Origin: Strigamia acuminata | Lineage: Eukaryota; Arthropoda; Chilopoda; Geophilomorpha; Linotaeniidae | Length of the DNA: 64,000 nt | Direction: 5' to 3' | Assembly: GCA_949358305.1 (NCBI GenBank) | Contig: OX442319.1 | Coordinates: 2,914,001 to 2,978,000 of the forward strand | Shown here: one piece after another, positions 26,201 to 36,593 of the stretch | Layout of the letters: each line of letters starts with the position of its first letter | Numbering within the stretch: the stretch's first letter is position 1 | Made by a program: the position numbers and the translations under genes | Notes under the pieces: generated by a model | The model's database searches: none | Told to the model about the DNA's origin: nothing | Seen by the model: only the letters and a program-made list of their open reading frames with translations

Positions 26201-26767
26201 AGAGTAGACCAGTTGTGTCTTTGGGATCTGGTCGAATTTGGCAAACTGTGTCTGTGGCAGGTCTGACATGTTTGTCGTCTGCAAAGTACGGATACCCTCT
26301 GAAACCGACTGGTTTTCGTATTTTTGCCAACAACTTGTCTCCGTGACCGCTGCCGTCGCCTTCCGCGCAACGTAATTTGTTCACTGTCATAACAAAATGA
26401 AACAAGTAGAACAACTTTAATACATTTTTTTACACTTCTGGTCACAAATTCAGGTTAAATTTCTTTAGGATTCTGTCTGATGAACTTATTTAGACGAGAG
26501 TAAAGGCATTTATAATTAAAGATTTAAATCTTAATAGTTCGCGCATTAGTAAGCAGAACTTATTTTCATAAATATTTCATGAAATTGTAATTATTATTGT
26601 AGTAATTGGATCGTACCTTCATACTGTTCAATTGAAAATACTGGCTTTATCTGTAATGGAATATATATTTTTTATAAAAATTTGTTTTAAAAAAAATTGT
26701 ATAAAATTCATACCAATGCAATTAAAAATACTGGGAAAAATGGCTGAAACTGTAAATTCATCTTCAT
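17296..26767 (-). CDS. ZP-domain transmembrane protein 1
   Basis: Apical extracellular-matrix type ZP protein. Ten coding exons (- strand): 26714-26767, 26617-26650, 26151-26383, 22239-22375, 19477-19652, 19314-19404, 18448-18619, 18123-18288, 17463-17602, 17296-17391; 1299 nt, 432 aa. Order: signal peptide (FPVFLIALIKPVFS), ZP-N with LRCAEGDG and DFQKCGVG, ZP linker and ZP-C (VRIWFPTLPGLVLMSDQ, ICRPP, IKACVKSNDCAP), a furin-like site (FGKRKKRE), a Thr/Asn-rich stalk, one transmembrane segment (FLLVITIVLSSILFTAIVTV), and a short tail. This layout fits insect ZP cuticle/apical-matrix proteins. Paralog of the gene at 31690. Introns of 2-4 kb are packed with nested transposons. Confidence 0.85.
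17630..18097. mobile_element. Family A element, copy 3, interrupted by another element
   Basis: Left arm TACCGTATTTTACCGATTAA plus GAGTCG; right arm remnant GCGGCTTTTAATCGATAAAA. The middle is split at a TA by the 17711-18072 element. Together they fill nearly all of one ZP1 intron (17603-18122). Confidence 0.7.
17711..18072. mobile_element. GGGTTTCGGTAC-type element nested in family A
   Basis: Inverted ends GGGTTTCGGTACCGGGAACC (left) and AAACCGAAACCC (right), flanked by TA on both sides. The interior contains about four 30-bp tandem units built from AATGGCTAAAATTGGCCATT followed by TTTGACGAAA (about 17838-17960), each partly palindromic. Confidence 0.75.
21394..21726. mobile_element. Fold-back element in a ZP1 intron
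   Basis: Two nested inverted arms: outer ACTGGTCTGAAGTCATAAT against its inverse near 21700-21726, and inner GGAGATTAATCAAGGAAAAA with TTCACGAC against its inverse near 21620-21650. No coding capacity seen. Confidence 0.55.
22436..23390. mobile_element. TAGGTGC-ended inverted-repeat element with a nested MITE
   Basis: Left end TAGGTGCCTTCAATCTTA with GATGGATTTCTG, right end the imperfect inverse (ATCCATTTAAGATTGAACGC plus ACCT). A family D element (22753-23154) sits inside. The ends resemble those of the palindrome at 24942-25103. Confidence 0.65.
22753..23154. mobile_element. GAGAGTTTGCG element (family D), copy 1
   Basis: Ends GAGAGTTTGCGGAATGC and CCCGCAAACTCT. The interior alternates TTTTCCCTTA motifs with ACTAAAATAGTG-like palindromes and a central GATGTGTTTGATCGGGACAA block shared with copy 2 at 47778-48268. 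Confidence 0.8.
23798..24065. mobile_element. CAGGGTGGAAG MITE
   Basis: Inverted ends CAGGGTGGAAG and CTTCCACCCTG with TA on both sides (TATACAGGG...CCCTGTATA). About 268 bp, no open frame. Terminal sequence and TA duplication suggest Tc1/mariner-type mobilisation. Confidence 0.7.
24185..24753. mobile_element. pogo/Tigger-like element with transposase remnant
   Basis: Inverted ends CAGTCGAAACTCTTTATAAC (24185) and its exact inverse ending at 24753, flanked by TA. On the minus strand the interior (about 24350-24520) encodes a degenerate CENP-B/psq-type helix-turn-helix: MAAKRKQ, then after a frame change IQDKLNIINAIDNGKKPSIV and ATEFNLSRSTIS. The catalytic domain is gone, so this is a non-autonomous remnant. 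Confidence 0.75.
24942..25103. repeat. 162-bp near-perfect palindrome (MITE-like)
   Basis: Arms of about 75 bp begin TAGGTGCATTCAATAAGTCT and run through GTATGCAAAACTCGTTTCGT and GCACGTGACGTCATTCCC before reversing around AAATAACATG. I see very few mismatches between arms, which implies a young insertion or recent homogenisation. It lies in a ZP1 intron. Confidence 0.85.
25301..26037. mobile_element. Fold-back element with GGGTGGAAATAGCC arms
   Basis: The left arm repeats GGCTATTTCCACCCCCTAGA, GGGTGAAAATAG about four times (25307-25480); the right arm (25976-26037) is its inverse. A second inverted pair inside (TTTGATTTTTATCGTTTTGT, 25750s, against its inverse at 25800-25830) brings the fold closer. 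CCGCGGTAT palindromes occur near 25530-25560. Both flanks carry TTTTTTTA, compatible with an 8-bp target duplication but low in complexity. Confidence 0.7.
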
Positions 26768-27799
26768 ATCATTATCTTCCTGTGAGGATTAAATTAGGGT
26801 AGTTACAATAATTTCTGGAAAAGATATTGAAAAAAATACAAGGTTACTTGCTGATTGAGATTGAAACAGAAAAAAATTATTAAAAATTTATTTCCATTTT
26901 GTGTTCATTAACATAATAAATGAAATACCAAGAAATGCCATTAACATCATAATGGTGCAGCAGTGACCTAGCTCTCAACTCGGTGTTTTTTTAACATGAC
27001 TATGGACATTTCTAAATTATATATTTCTTTTTAATATTCATTCTGTGGGAAAGGTATAAATTAAAATTTAAAATAAAAATAAACAACATTTTTTATTTTA
27101 TTTTTTTTTTAAATTTTTCTAGTGTTTCCAGGTCAGGGGCTTTGTTTTGATTATGATCTTGAAAACTTCTTTCAAGTTGTCAACAAATCTTCCCATCAAC
27201 CCGGAAGAAGAGCATCCTACTTCCCCTTTTTTTGGTTAAATTTAAACAAAGTAATCGCGAACAGAAGCGTAAATATAAACAACTATTCACACATAAAAGT
27301 GAATTTACACAATTCGTCGTCAGTAGAAGTGAATTTCAGCAAAAGTATTGTTTATTTACTTTCGATTTAAGTAATTTTTAGAATAAATTTTTATTACGGT
27401 ACATCTGATACATTTCTAGGCCTGGAAGATCACTCCTAGTGATAACTCATCAAAATCAATTTCACAGCACAAAAACCTGTTTTCTTAATGCTAAATTCAA
27501 TTGATTAGTTCTGCCGGGAAAAAAAAATTTAATTAGTTTGAGGTTACGAGGCTGCTCAAACATTTTCACACAGTTCTACACGTAATTAGTATGCTATTAG
27601 GAGCTGAACTCATCACAACAAAACAAGATAACGAGATTTATTCCTGTGCTATTTTTCAATTTTTAAATATTGAATTTAAATGGAATAAACAAATATAAAA
27701 ATAAATAAGAAAGCAAAATAATCAGCGCGAAAACCTGAATTTTCACTAAACAATTTGGAATTTAAATTATAAATTAATTAGAGGTAAGAAATGTGTGCT

Positions 27800-28305
27800 C
27801 ATAGAGAATGTGTGTTCAATTTCCGGGTTTGAACTCAATTGGTAAGTCGCACACTATCAACTCAATTTGCCAACCACATTATCTGTGTTTGATCGTTGAT
27901 GTGTTCCTCGAATGTTCCCGAGGCGATCACAGTGTCGTCCAGATGGACCCAGTGTACTTGTGCACCAAATATGCTTTGAATTTTTTGCAAATGCGGGGCC
28001 CGATTTGGACCAAACAAATTCTTGATCCGACACACCCGCATGGTTCAAAAATAATTGAAATTGTATGGCAATGTGTTATAATGTATTTTGAATGCATCAT
28101 CCGATCAGAAATGGCTGCTAGGCAGCCATTACATTTGGGAAATACACCTTAAGACACCATACCATACCCCTAGACAACAATAAAGCAATAACCAAAACCT
28201 AAACTTGTGTCTTTCGTGTATTTCGTGGATTGAATCATCGTGTGTGTTGCGTCCAGCGCCTCGTGGCCCTCCCCTGACCACGTGGCGTTCGTCCGAACAC
28301 TCACA
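27800..28305 (+). mobile_element. LTR-like sequence, copy 1
   Basis: The last about 195 bp match the LTR at 50711-51282: a short hairpin (28110-28130), TTGGGAAATACACCTT, CCCCTAGACAACAATAAAGC with a poly(A) signal, and the end GTCCGAACACTCACA. The upstream part differs from the other copy, so this is a related subfamily or a chimera. The left boundary is uncertain. Confidence 0.5.
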
Positions 28306-29829
28306 GCACAAACAGTATACTTAAATGATATACACTTTAGAATACATTAATTGAAATGCAATATGTTTTAAATATACTATATTTGAACCATAAGGTGAGC
28401 CCCATTGAGTTGTTTCCCTGCATCATTCGCCATACTCTTAAACATCACAAATTTGGGCTAATTGCTTGAGGTGAATTTGATCGACAACTTATCGAGAAGA
28501 AAATTTCACCGTCTCTGTGGCGGTTTTTCAGGTGGCAAGTTTAAAAGTTCAATTTGACCTTGATTTAATGTGACTTTTCTGGCATTTGTGTCTCAAGTGG
28601 ACAATTTCATTTCTCTAACTAGTACTTCAAGCTTCTTCTTTGGACTTTTCGACCACCTGGTGTGTTCAGCTTTTCCCACAACACGGATCAAAAGAAACTT
28701 GACTTAAACTTCCGCCATTTTTTTTTTAATTTTATTTTAATTTTTTTTTAGTAAAATTGTGTTAAACGCAAAACCATTTGATGTGCCAAACCCAAATTTA
28801 AAATTAAAGGTTCCATTTTCAAGCTTCATATATAAAAAACAAACCTGAATTTACATTAACCTCATTTATTTGATTAATGCATTTTAACATACACACATAA
28901 GGCATTTAAATAGTTCAATTATGTGACCTACCAGTAGGCTTATGCGCAAAATAACACCCATCGTTATTTTGTTTCACAATATCGCAGAAATAACGCCTGC
29001 ATTACGTTATTTTGTGAATAACGCAACAAGTTATTACAAAGTAGAACAAAAAATAATCTAACAAATCTATTACAGTACTTACTTATGAAATTGTTCACAC
29101 TTTCTCTCTATACGGAGGCATAACGTTACGAGTAATCTTTTCCTGTCAAATGCAGTTGAAATTTCTACTTTCTGCTGTTACTCTTGGCTTTAGATTCTTT
29201 CATGCTTTAATGCATGAGGAGTTGGACATTTCCTGATTTGGTCCGCTCATTATAAATATTAGATTACTTAATTAATTCGTGTTGGTGTTGTTTGCTGTTT
29301 TTAGTTAAAATAAATGTGTTTGATTTGTGTTTACGAGACTGGGTTTTTGTTATTGATTATTTAGACATTTTTGCTTTTATGGAGCCGTTAGATTTAATTG
29401 GGGACGCTGGAAACTGATCATGGTCAGTCATCAAAACCGGTCATTGGACTCATCATCGTGGAAATAAAGTTCATTGTCATCATTAAAAAAAAAATCAAGG
29501 AAGTATTATGAAATCAAGGACATTCACTTTTAACAGTATGCTAAAAATTGAGAATGTATGAAGAAAATACGTTAATTAAATTCTCTCATTAAAAAAGTAA
29601 ACAGTTGTAGTTTGGATTCTTTCGTGGAGAACTCCGCCCTTTCGTATAAAGTTGCATTGGATTAGATTTGGATACAGGAAGTTACTATTTGAGTTCAGAC
29701 AGCGTTGCCCATGGACATTAAGCTTGCTAAAAGGAGATTTGGCCAAGTTGCAGTAAATCATTCGGAGAGATCCCTGCATGAGTATTGATGACTGAATTAC
29801 AATAATTTATTACAAATATTTTTTTGTTG

Positions 29830-30400
29830 AATGGATTATAAAAAGAATAATATACAATATGGAAAAATAAAAATAAGAATACAGAAAAAATGAAAATAAA
29901 ATACAGAAAAAATGAAAATAAAATACAGAAAAAATAAAAATAAAATACAGAGTAAAATAAGAATAAAAACAATAACAAAAACAAAATAAAAACAAATAAA
30001 ATCAAACAAAAACAAAAGCCGAAATAAAACACAAATAAAACACAAACAAAAGCCGAAATCAAAACAAACAAAAGCCAAAATTAAATAAAATAAAAAATAA
30101 AAAATAAATAAATAAATAAAATAAATAAAATAACAAATAAAAACAAATAACAACAAAAACAAAAACAAAAACAAAAACAAAATAAAAACAAAATATAAAA
30201 AAATAAGAGCAAAAACCAAAACAAAATAAAAAATTGTAAGAACAAAAACCAAAACAAAATAAAAAAAATAATAAGACCAAAAACCAAAACAGAATAAAAA
30301 CAAAAGTAAAATAAAAAGAAATAAAACCAAATGCAGGAAACAACAACTACACGACCAACAACAATAATAACAACAGCATCAACAACAACAACAACAATAA
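29830..30400. repeat. A-rich low-complexity tract
   Basis: Hundreds of bases of AAAATAAAAACAAA-type sequence ending in (AAC)n-like runs. It creates long but meaningless open frames on the minus strand rich in F, L, Y and I. Confidence 0.85.
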
Positions 30401-30913
30401 CAACAACGTGATTTTTTCACTTCCATATGTAATCCCCATTTCCTTTTAATACTATTTCCAAAGAGGAAAAATTATTAGCAAGGTCACGACCACAATTAAA
30501 TGAAAAACAATTTCTGTGCTACCTGGTACATGGGAAAGCACTACATATTAGTCTAATAGAACCCAACAATTGTTTCATATGGGAAGTAGAAAACAATAGA
30601 ACCTAAAGTCCAAACTTATGAGTGTGATAACGAAAATCGAATATTACAGCACATCCTTGATGCCACGATACCTCTTCAATTGTGTGCAATGCCAATTAAT
30701 AAGCAGAGAAATTCAAATAATCAATGCAATAAAATTCCTTCTGCTCTATTGATCCATTAAAGCAATTTTTTCACCCGAACTTGATAGCCCAGCTTAGCTC
30801 CCGCCCACTATTAATTTTAGTTCATCCGAAGCGCGGAGCGCACTTCTTCGAACGACCGTGACCTTGTAACCTGGCTCAAGACCTAGCGACCTGATGGCGC
30901 GAAAAGTGGTTCA

Positions 30914-30974
30914 TATAAAAGCCGTCATTTGCTGTTCTAACGCCAAAATCATGTTTCAAAATGATAGGATACAG
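30914..30974 (+). promoter_or_regulatory. TATA box and non-coding first exon of ZP gene 2
   Basis: TATAAAA at 30914-30920, with a likely start about 30 bp downstream. A short 5' exon would end at 30974 (ATACAG|GTGCGT). The next acceptor (AACTGCAG, 31657) precedes the coding ATG at 31690. The leader contains an ATG (MFQNDRIQ frame) that would form a short upstream ORF. Confidence 0.5.
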
Positions 30975-31689
30975 GTGCGTGTAAACTGCTGCCACTCCTG
31001 CAACGTCTTATCAATGGGGTGAGTACTGCAATTCATTAATTAATCCTTTACGCTGGAAAAATACATTGAAATTGCATTCCCAATACTAGTATTTGTCAAA
31101 TATGAAATACAAATACAAATACAAATAATTAATTCACTTAAAACATGTTGGAATGCAACCATAGAGCAAATAGAAAATATTTATCGAGTATTTTTTAAAA
31201 TCCAAATTGACCAAATTTTATTGTTTTCTTTTTTAATTTTTGGAGGACGTTCAAACTTTGTTAATTTGATTCAGAATTTAAGGATGAAACGATTTTTTTT
31301 TCGTTTTGTTGTGGGTGCTGGTATTGTTGATTACAAACGAACTGTGCAAGAAGAGTTTATATAGGTTTCCTTTCGGAATTTTTCAATCCTCCTGGGTCAC
31401 ATACTTCAATTGAATTTGAAGGTGAACGAGCCGATCAAATCAGATAAAACATCTGCCCTTCGCTTTTGAAAGACACATCGTTATGTGCCTCTTTGTTTTA
31501 ACTTTTTTTTTTACCCGAGGGAATTATTATTTAATAAAAAAAAAGAAAAACAAAACTCCATACCAATTGATATCGAGATACTGTGCAGACCATTTTAAAA
31601 ACTCGACCAAACTACATCAATTTTTTAACTCCCTTTTTATTCCCCAGCTAACTGCAGTTTTGTTTAAACCTAACGACAACCGAGCAAAT

Positions 31690-34600
31690 ATGAGACTCTT
31701 GTGGGTTTTTATCGGCTTATTGCTACTACTGTGTGTGATTGACATCACTTACGGCGCACGGGACAAAGACGAAGACGAAGACGACGATCTCGACGACGAC
31801 GACGACGACGATGTCGACGACGACGACTCAAACGCCGAAACAACCGCGGACGAAGGCAACTTCGCCAACAGTAAGAAACAAAAGAGGCCAAAAAACAAAA
31901 ACCGACGAATGTTTGGACAGAGACTGAACGGCAGAGTGCGGCTTCGTGGTTCCATGAGACCGCCAATATTTCTTTTGCCTCCGCCAATGCCGAGTCCAGT
32001 GTTTGTCAACCAGGGCGTAAAGACAAATCCAACTGCCGGTGTTTCAGTGAGATCGTTCGGGCAGCCACTGATTTCCGCCCAAGCGGCCAATCCTGGTTTC
32101 AGCATAACAAATGTGCGAAGTGCAGTGGCACACAACGCGTTAGGAGCAACTCCAAACACATTTGTGGTCACCCCGCAAGTCACGTCGTTCCAAGGAACCC
32201 CAGTACCACCGATGCCATCACAAGTGTCAGTCATACACATCCCAGGACCGGGACAGAACCAGTTGCAATTTTCTCAGCCTCAGAATCAGCTTCAACCGAA
32301 AATTATCTTCCAGACTCAGCAACAACCCCAACAGTCCCTGCCTCAACATCATATCCATATTCAGTCGCAGTCACAGTCACCTCAACCTCAAATTCAGACG
32401 ATAATCAACACCCAGGCTCCACAAACACAACAGCAACAGCAGCAACTGCACTCTCAGATACACCAACAAATTCAACCACAGCCACAATCGCCACTGAGAG
32501 TGTCTTCGCTCGCTTCTTCCTCTCCACCGGTGATGGAAAACAGTTTAGATGTTGTGTCGGCACCAGTGGCCCCGCCAGCTCCATCTCCCTATTATACGTC
32601 AGCGCTAGCAGATGGTGAGCATTTGATTAAAAGTTTTTAGGCTTAATTTACGGGAAGACATTGAAAAATAAAAATCCGATTTTGAGTTTAAATTTTGATT
32701 TATTATAGTAAATATATTATAAATATATAATTATAAATATAAATAAACAATTATATATAGTTTAATTCAATAAAATTGAAGTAAAACACAAAATATTTTA
32801 ATTTTTGAATGCAGTTTATAATGTTTCGCAATTCCTTAGGGTCAAGTTTACATAGAATTTCTGGATTATTTCCTTGTGGATAAATCCAATTGTTGTAAAG
32901 TGACGTTTCCTCATTGGAAAATATTGATTTACAATGTGTTTTCATGCATGGAAATGTAAATTTATGCGCGTTAGTATAATGCAGTATGTTTTGTCATGTA
33001 GATATACGGTGTATGCGGCACCCGGATACGCTTACAGCACTGCTCACAGCACCACCAGGATATACAGCATCGCCATTTTTTAACGGTCGACCGGATATAG
33101 ATGCACAAACCTCATCAAATTGCCAAATTACGCTTTCAGTCGGTAGTAATGTTTATCGATTGGAAATATCGGATTTTCAAGAATGCGGCGTGTCCTCGCA
33201 AGCTGAAGATGATGGAAAAGCAAGTTTATTCATTTATTATGATTTTAATTACCAAATGTGTAATTAATTATTGAATTTATTTTATTTTAGGAATGGTTAA
33301 GTATTTCTATACGTTTTCCACTCGTAAGTGGGTTGAAAACTCCCGAAGACGAAGTGATCACGCTCAAATGTAAACCTCAAGACAGGACTTTGTCGGCGAA
33401 TCATGCTGTGGACTTTCATGGAAATTTGTAAATAAACTTTTGGATACTTGGTGTATATTTTGTGAAATGTCGATTAAAGTCGAGTATTGATATTGCAGAG
33501 TGAGTCCTCCAGCAACATCGCGATCAAGTGTGTTTTTGGGCCAAGAAAGAGATTTGCAATGCGATTTGGGTTTGTTTCGCAAAGCACCAGGAAGTTCGGA
33601 TTACACGCACAGGGTGAATGCCGGAAGTGCCATTGAACTTGGTCAAGAACTAAAACTAAGAGCTGCTGTTAAAGCTGGAGATGGTAAAAATACAGTTTGC
33701 GCAGGGACGGAATTAGGCTTAGACGGAGCACTCTTTATGTAAAATATGCATTTTTAGCCGAAATAATGCATTTTTAGGCCAAAAAGTACATATTAAGACG
33801 AAGAAAAAAAGATTTTTCGGGCGAAATAATGCATTTTTAGGCGAAATAATGCATTTTTAGGCGAAATAATGCATTTTTAGGCAAAATAATGCATTTTTAG
33901 GCCAAAAAGTACATATTAAGACGAAGAAAAAAAAATTTTTAGATGAAGAAGTAACTGTTTAAGAAAAATATGCATTTCGATGCACAAAAATGCATTTTGT
34001 ACGTTTAAAAATGCAAAACTGCTCCTTCCCTTCCTCTTAATCCAGTCATGCGTTTTGTCTTCAATTATTTTGTTTATACATAATTCTTTTATTTTTCCCT
34101 TTTAAGGATGGAATTTCATTCGACTGACCGATGTCATAGTGTACCGTGTTCCAGCCTCCTTCAACACCAAGACAAAAGTGCATTTACTAGAAGCATCAAA
34201 ACGTAAACACATGCTCAACAGCCACAATGGCTTTGAACCAGAAACCACTGTTGAATACGCACATCTCGTTTTAACCGATGGGTAAACCAAACAAGTTAAT
34301 CAGCAATGTTCATCTCACATTTACCAACTATATTTTTATTATTATCACAGATGTCGTAATTCAGCGTATAAAGCTATAGCACCCAATCACCCGGAAGTAA
34401 ATCCAACCAACAGTTTAATTGTTGACTTTAATTTCAAGGCATTCATGTTTCAAACAATGACCGAAGGAGAAGCGGTCAGGATAACAGCCAGAGTTACTGC
34501 GTGCGTTGAACAAGAAGATTGTTCCATTGTAAGATGCAGAAAGCAATTTGTTGCTTTGGTTTTAATGAGTGAAATTTGTCGTTTTAGACACATTGTCCGG

Positions 34601-36163
34601 ATGGGTTTTTAAGCCATGGCAGAAAACGGCGAGGAGTAGTCAACAGCACTTCTACGCTCGAAACCAATAGCACGCAACTATCGAATACAACTGATTTTGA
34701 CCGAAATCTCACCGTCGTTGTATTGACAGCCAATAACCGAGAAGGTAAGGGCCGTTGACGATCAGACCGGTTACAGAAAGTGCACTTTTTAGCTGTTCAA
34801 ATGAACTTTTTTAAAAAATTAATGAAAATGAAGGCTGGACTCTCGGTTGCGAAGGAGCAGGAGGTCGCGGTGGGCGATGAACGTTTCCGACCTGACTTAA
34901 TCATCATTTCGGGGACCTCATTGTACACCTATGGACAAAAAAATCTTCACATGCTGTCAGGCTGTACTGTCAGCTTGTACTGATGTGAACGACCATACCA
35001 CGCTGAAAACACCGGTTCTCGTCCGATCCCGAAGTTAAGCAGCATCGGGTCTGGTTAGTACTTGGATGGGTGACCAAATGTGAAGATTTTTTTGACCATA
35101 GGTGTACATCGTTGACGTTACCGCGCGTTTCGAATGGGGCTCGTCTTTGGTTGACGCGGATTGTGAAAAAACTGAAAAGTACGATCGCATCCGCCCAACC
35201 CTTGACTTGCTCTTTCGGGGCACCCTTTGCGCCGGGGTCTTTCCGATCGTGGTTAGCTCCTTAGGGACGATTCCAAAGAAAACTGTAGAACATCTTCGGT
35301 CAATGGATTATGTTCGAGCAGATTGCTGGGGTTCATGAGTCGGGCCGCACTAAATTGGGCGCGCACGGGCACTGCTCGTTGTGGCGCCCAGACTGTTCTG
35401 ACAGTTGCTCCTGGTGTGCGGTCACCTTAAACACCGGAATAAAAGAGTAATTTATGCACTTTTAGGCACAAAATTTTATTTTAGCTTAATTTTTGCACTT
35501 TTAGGTTAGAGAAGATGGATTTTTAAGCAAATAGTGCGCTTTAATTGAGTGAAGTAATGAATTACTGATGGTGATTTTATTGCTTTCATTGCAGACGAGT
35601 GGTTTCAACGGGAATATCTAATGCGCAAACTGGATAAAGAAACTGGATGTCCAGAACTCCTCATTACCACTGTAGCTTTGGCAGTCGCTTTCGGCATCAC
35701 CCTGCTTGTTATGCTGTGTACTGCAATATTCAAATTGTGCAAAAATCGACAATTAAACAACATTTCCCACACAACAAACACAACTAAAGACTACCCGGCT
35801 GAGAATAGGAATCAAGAAATGGACAAATCATACTCAACAAACTACCAAGACAAAAAATACACAACCAACAACAGGAACCTCGACACTGACGTCAGCAGTA
35901 ATCCCAAAGTCGATCTACCAGCTGGAAATTCACTAAAGAGGTCGGACAGTGTGCTTAGATCGCTTCAGACATTTCTAGCTGCTTCGCTGCTGCAATCTTT
36001 CGGTCGAAACAGCGAGGAAAACATTGGGGATGTCAAACACAAAAATATCAACAGTGACACATCGGCTGCCACTTTTAACGCTTTCAAGCCCAGACTGAAC
36101 AAATCGGCTCCCTATAAGATGAAATCAAATAATTCCGACGAATTGTTCATAGCAGTCGTGTAG
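31690..36163 (+). CDS. ZP-domain transmembrane protein 2 (apparent frameshift)
   Basis: Exons: 31690-32614, 33002-33219, 33291-33427, 33499-33683, 34107-34281, 34351-34530, 34588-34744, 35595-36163. About 847 aa if two extra bases near 34497-34504 are ignored. Order: signal peptide (LLWVFIGLLLLLCVIDITYG), an Asp-rich stretch, a basic patch, a Pro/Gln-rich region of about 200 residues, ZP-N (IRCMRHPDT, DFQECGV), ZP-C (SISIRFPLVSGL, CVEQEDCSITHC), furin site (HGRKRRG), Asn/Thr stalk, transmembrane segment (ITTVALAVAFGITLLVML) and a 120-residue tail. The start at 31690 is chosen because it follows an acceptor and gives a signal peptide. The intron after 33219 uses a GC donor. As written, exon 6 reads into a stop after ARALNKKIVPL. 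Confidence 0.8.
33740..33960. repeat. 20-bp tandem repeat in a ZP2 intron
   Basis: Repeats of GCGAAATAATGCATTTTTAG and a longer unit with AAAAAGTACATATTAAGACG that appears twice. Confidence 0.8.
34922..35108. mobile_element. Inverted-repeat element carrying a 5S rRNA fragment
   Basis: Arms of about 31 bp (TGTACACCTATGGAC, AAAAAAATCTTCACAT) face each other at 34922-34952 and 35078-35108. Between them is about 90 nt of 5S rRNA sequence. GTAC occurs at both junctions and may be the target duplication. It splits a reverse-transcriptase frame cleanly. Confidence 0.65.
34985..35075 (+). rRNA. 5S rRNA-derived sequence, 3' truncated
   Basis: Contains AACGACCATACCACGCTGAA, GTTCTCGTCCGATC, GAAGTTAAGCAGC and GTTAGTACTTGGATGGGTGA, in order as in eukaryotic 5S rRNA. 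The box A to box C internal promoter region is present; the last about 25-30 nt of the mature RNA are missing. This is not an intact 5S gene. Confidence 0.75.
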
Positions 36164-36593
36164 TTTTTATGCCAGTTCGTCGTGTTGATCATGACAAATT
36201 AATCATTTCTAAACCTCGTATATTTATTAACCTGATTTTTTAAATAAATATATAAATATTGTGTACATTTTTTCCCCACCTCAAATAAAGATTAGAAAGT
36301 AGAAAGAAACTCGAATTTATTTACTCATGTACAGGATTATGTAAAAAAAAATTGCATTCAGTGTATCAAACACAAATTAACATAAAATAATAGTGATTGT
36401 GAGGTTTTTTGCTGAATGAAATCGAAAAGAAACACTAGCTGCATTCAAAAACTAAAATATTTTGTGTTTTACTTCAATTTTAAACCAAAAATGACATCAT
36501 TTCCTGTTTAAACCCGTGTTAAAACTTAAAATACACTTAAACTAAAATTGTTATTTTAATTTTTGAATGCAGCTACTGGAAATGTCCAAATTT
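36164..36593. other. Convergent intergenic region, ZP2 (+) and protease homolog (-)
   Basis: Contains AATAAA near 36243 and 36284 for ZP2. AT-rich; nothing else seen. Confidence 0.5.

Larger units (their letters stand above)
26768..30913. other. Intergenic region between the two divergent ZP genes
   Basis: About 4 kb with no convincing exon. Contains the ZP1 promoter side, an LTR-like block (27800-28305) and an A-rich low-complexity tract (29830-30400), listed separately. Regulatory sequence for both ZP genes would be expected here, but I cannot point to a specific site. Confidence 0.4.
34830..35390 (+). mobile_element. Non-LTR retrotransposon remnant, split by a 5S-bearing element
   Basis: Left part encodes EQEVAVGDERFRPDLIIIS; right part continues YIVDVTARFEWGSSLVDAD, CEKTEKYD, then FPIVVSSLGTIPKKTVE. 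This is the pattern of the reverse-transcriptase C-terminal region of non-LTR elements. The coding line is broken at 34922-35108 by an insertion. It lies in ZP2 intron 7 on the same strand as the gene. Confidence 0.6.

Noticed and set aside
29727-30346. Long minus-strand frames rich in F, Y, L and I (up to 164 codons)
   Set aside because: Produced by an A-rich low-complexity tract; no domain, no splice context.
31483-31689. Upstream in-frame ATG extending ZP gene 2 by 69 residues
   Set aside because: The added region crosses likely acceptor AG sites and is low in complexity. The ATG at 31690 gives a clean signal peptide after a good acceptor.
34985-35075. A functional 5S rRNA gene
   Set aside because: The 3' part is missing and the sequence is embedded in inverted repeats.
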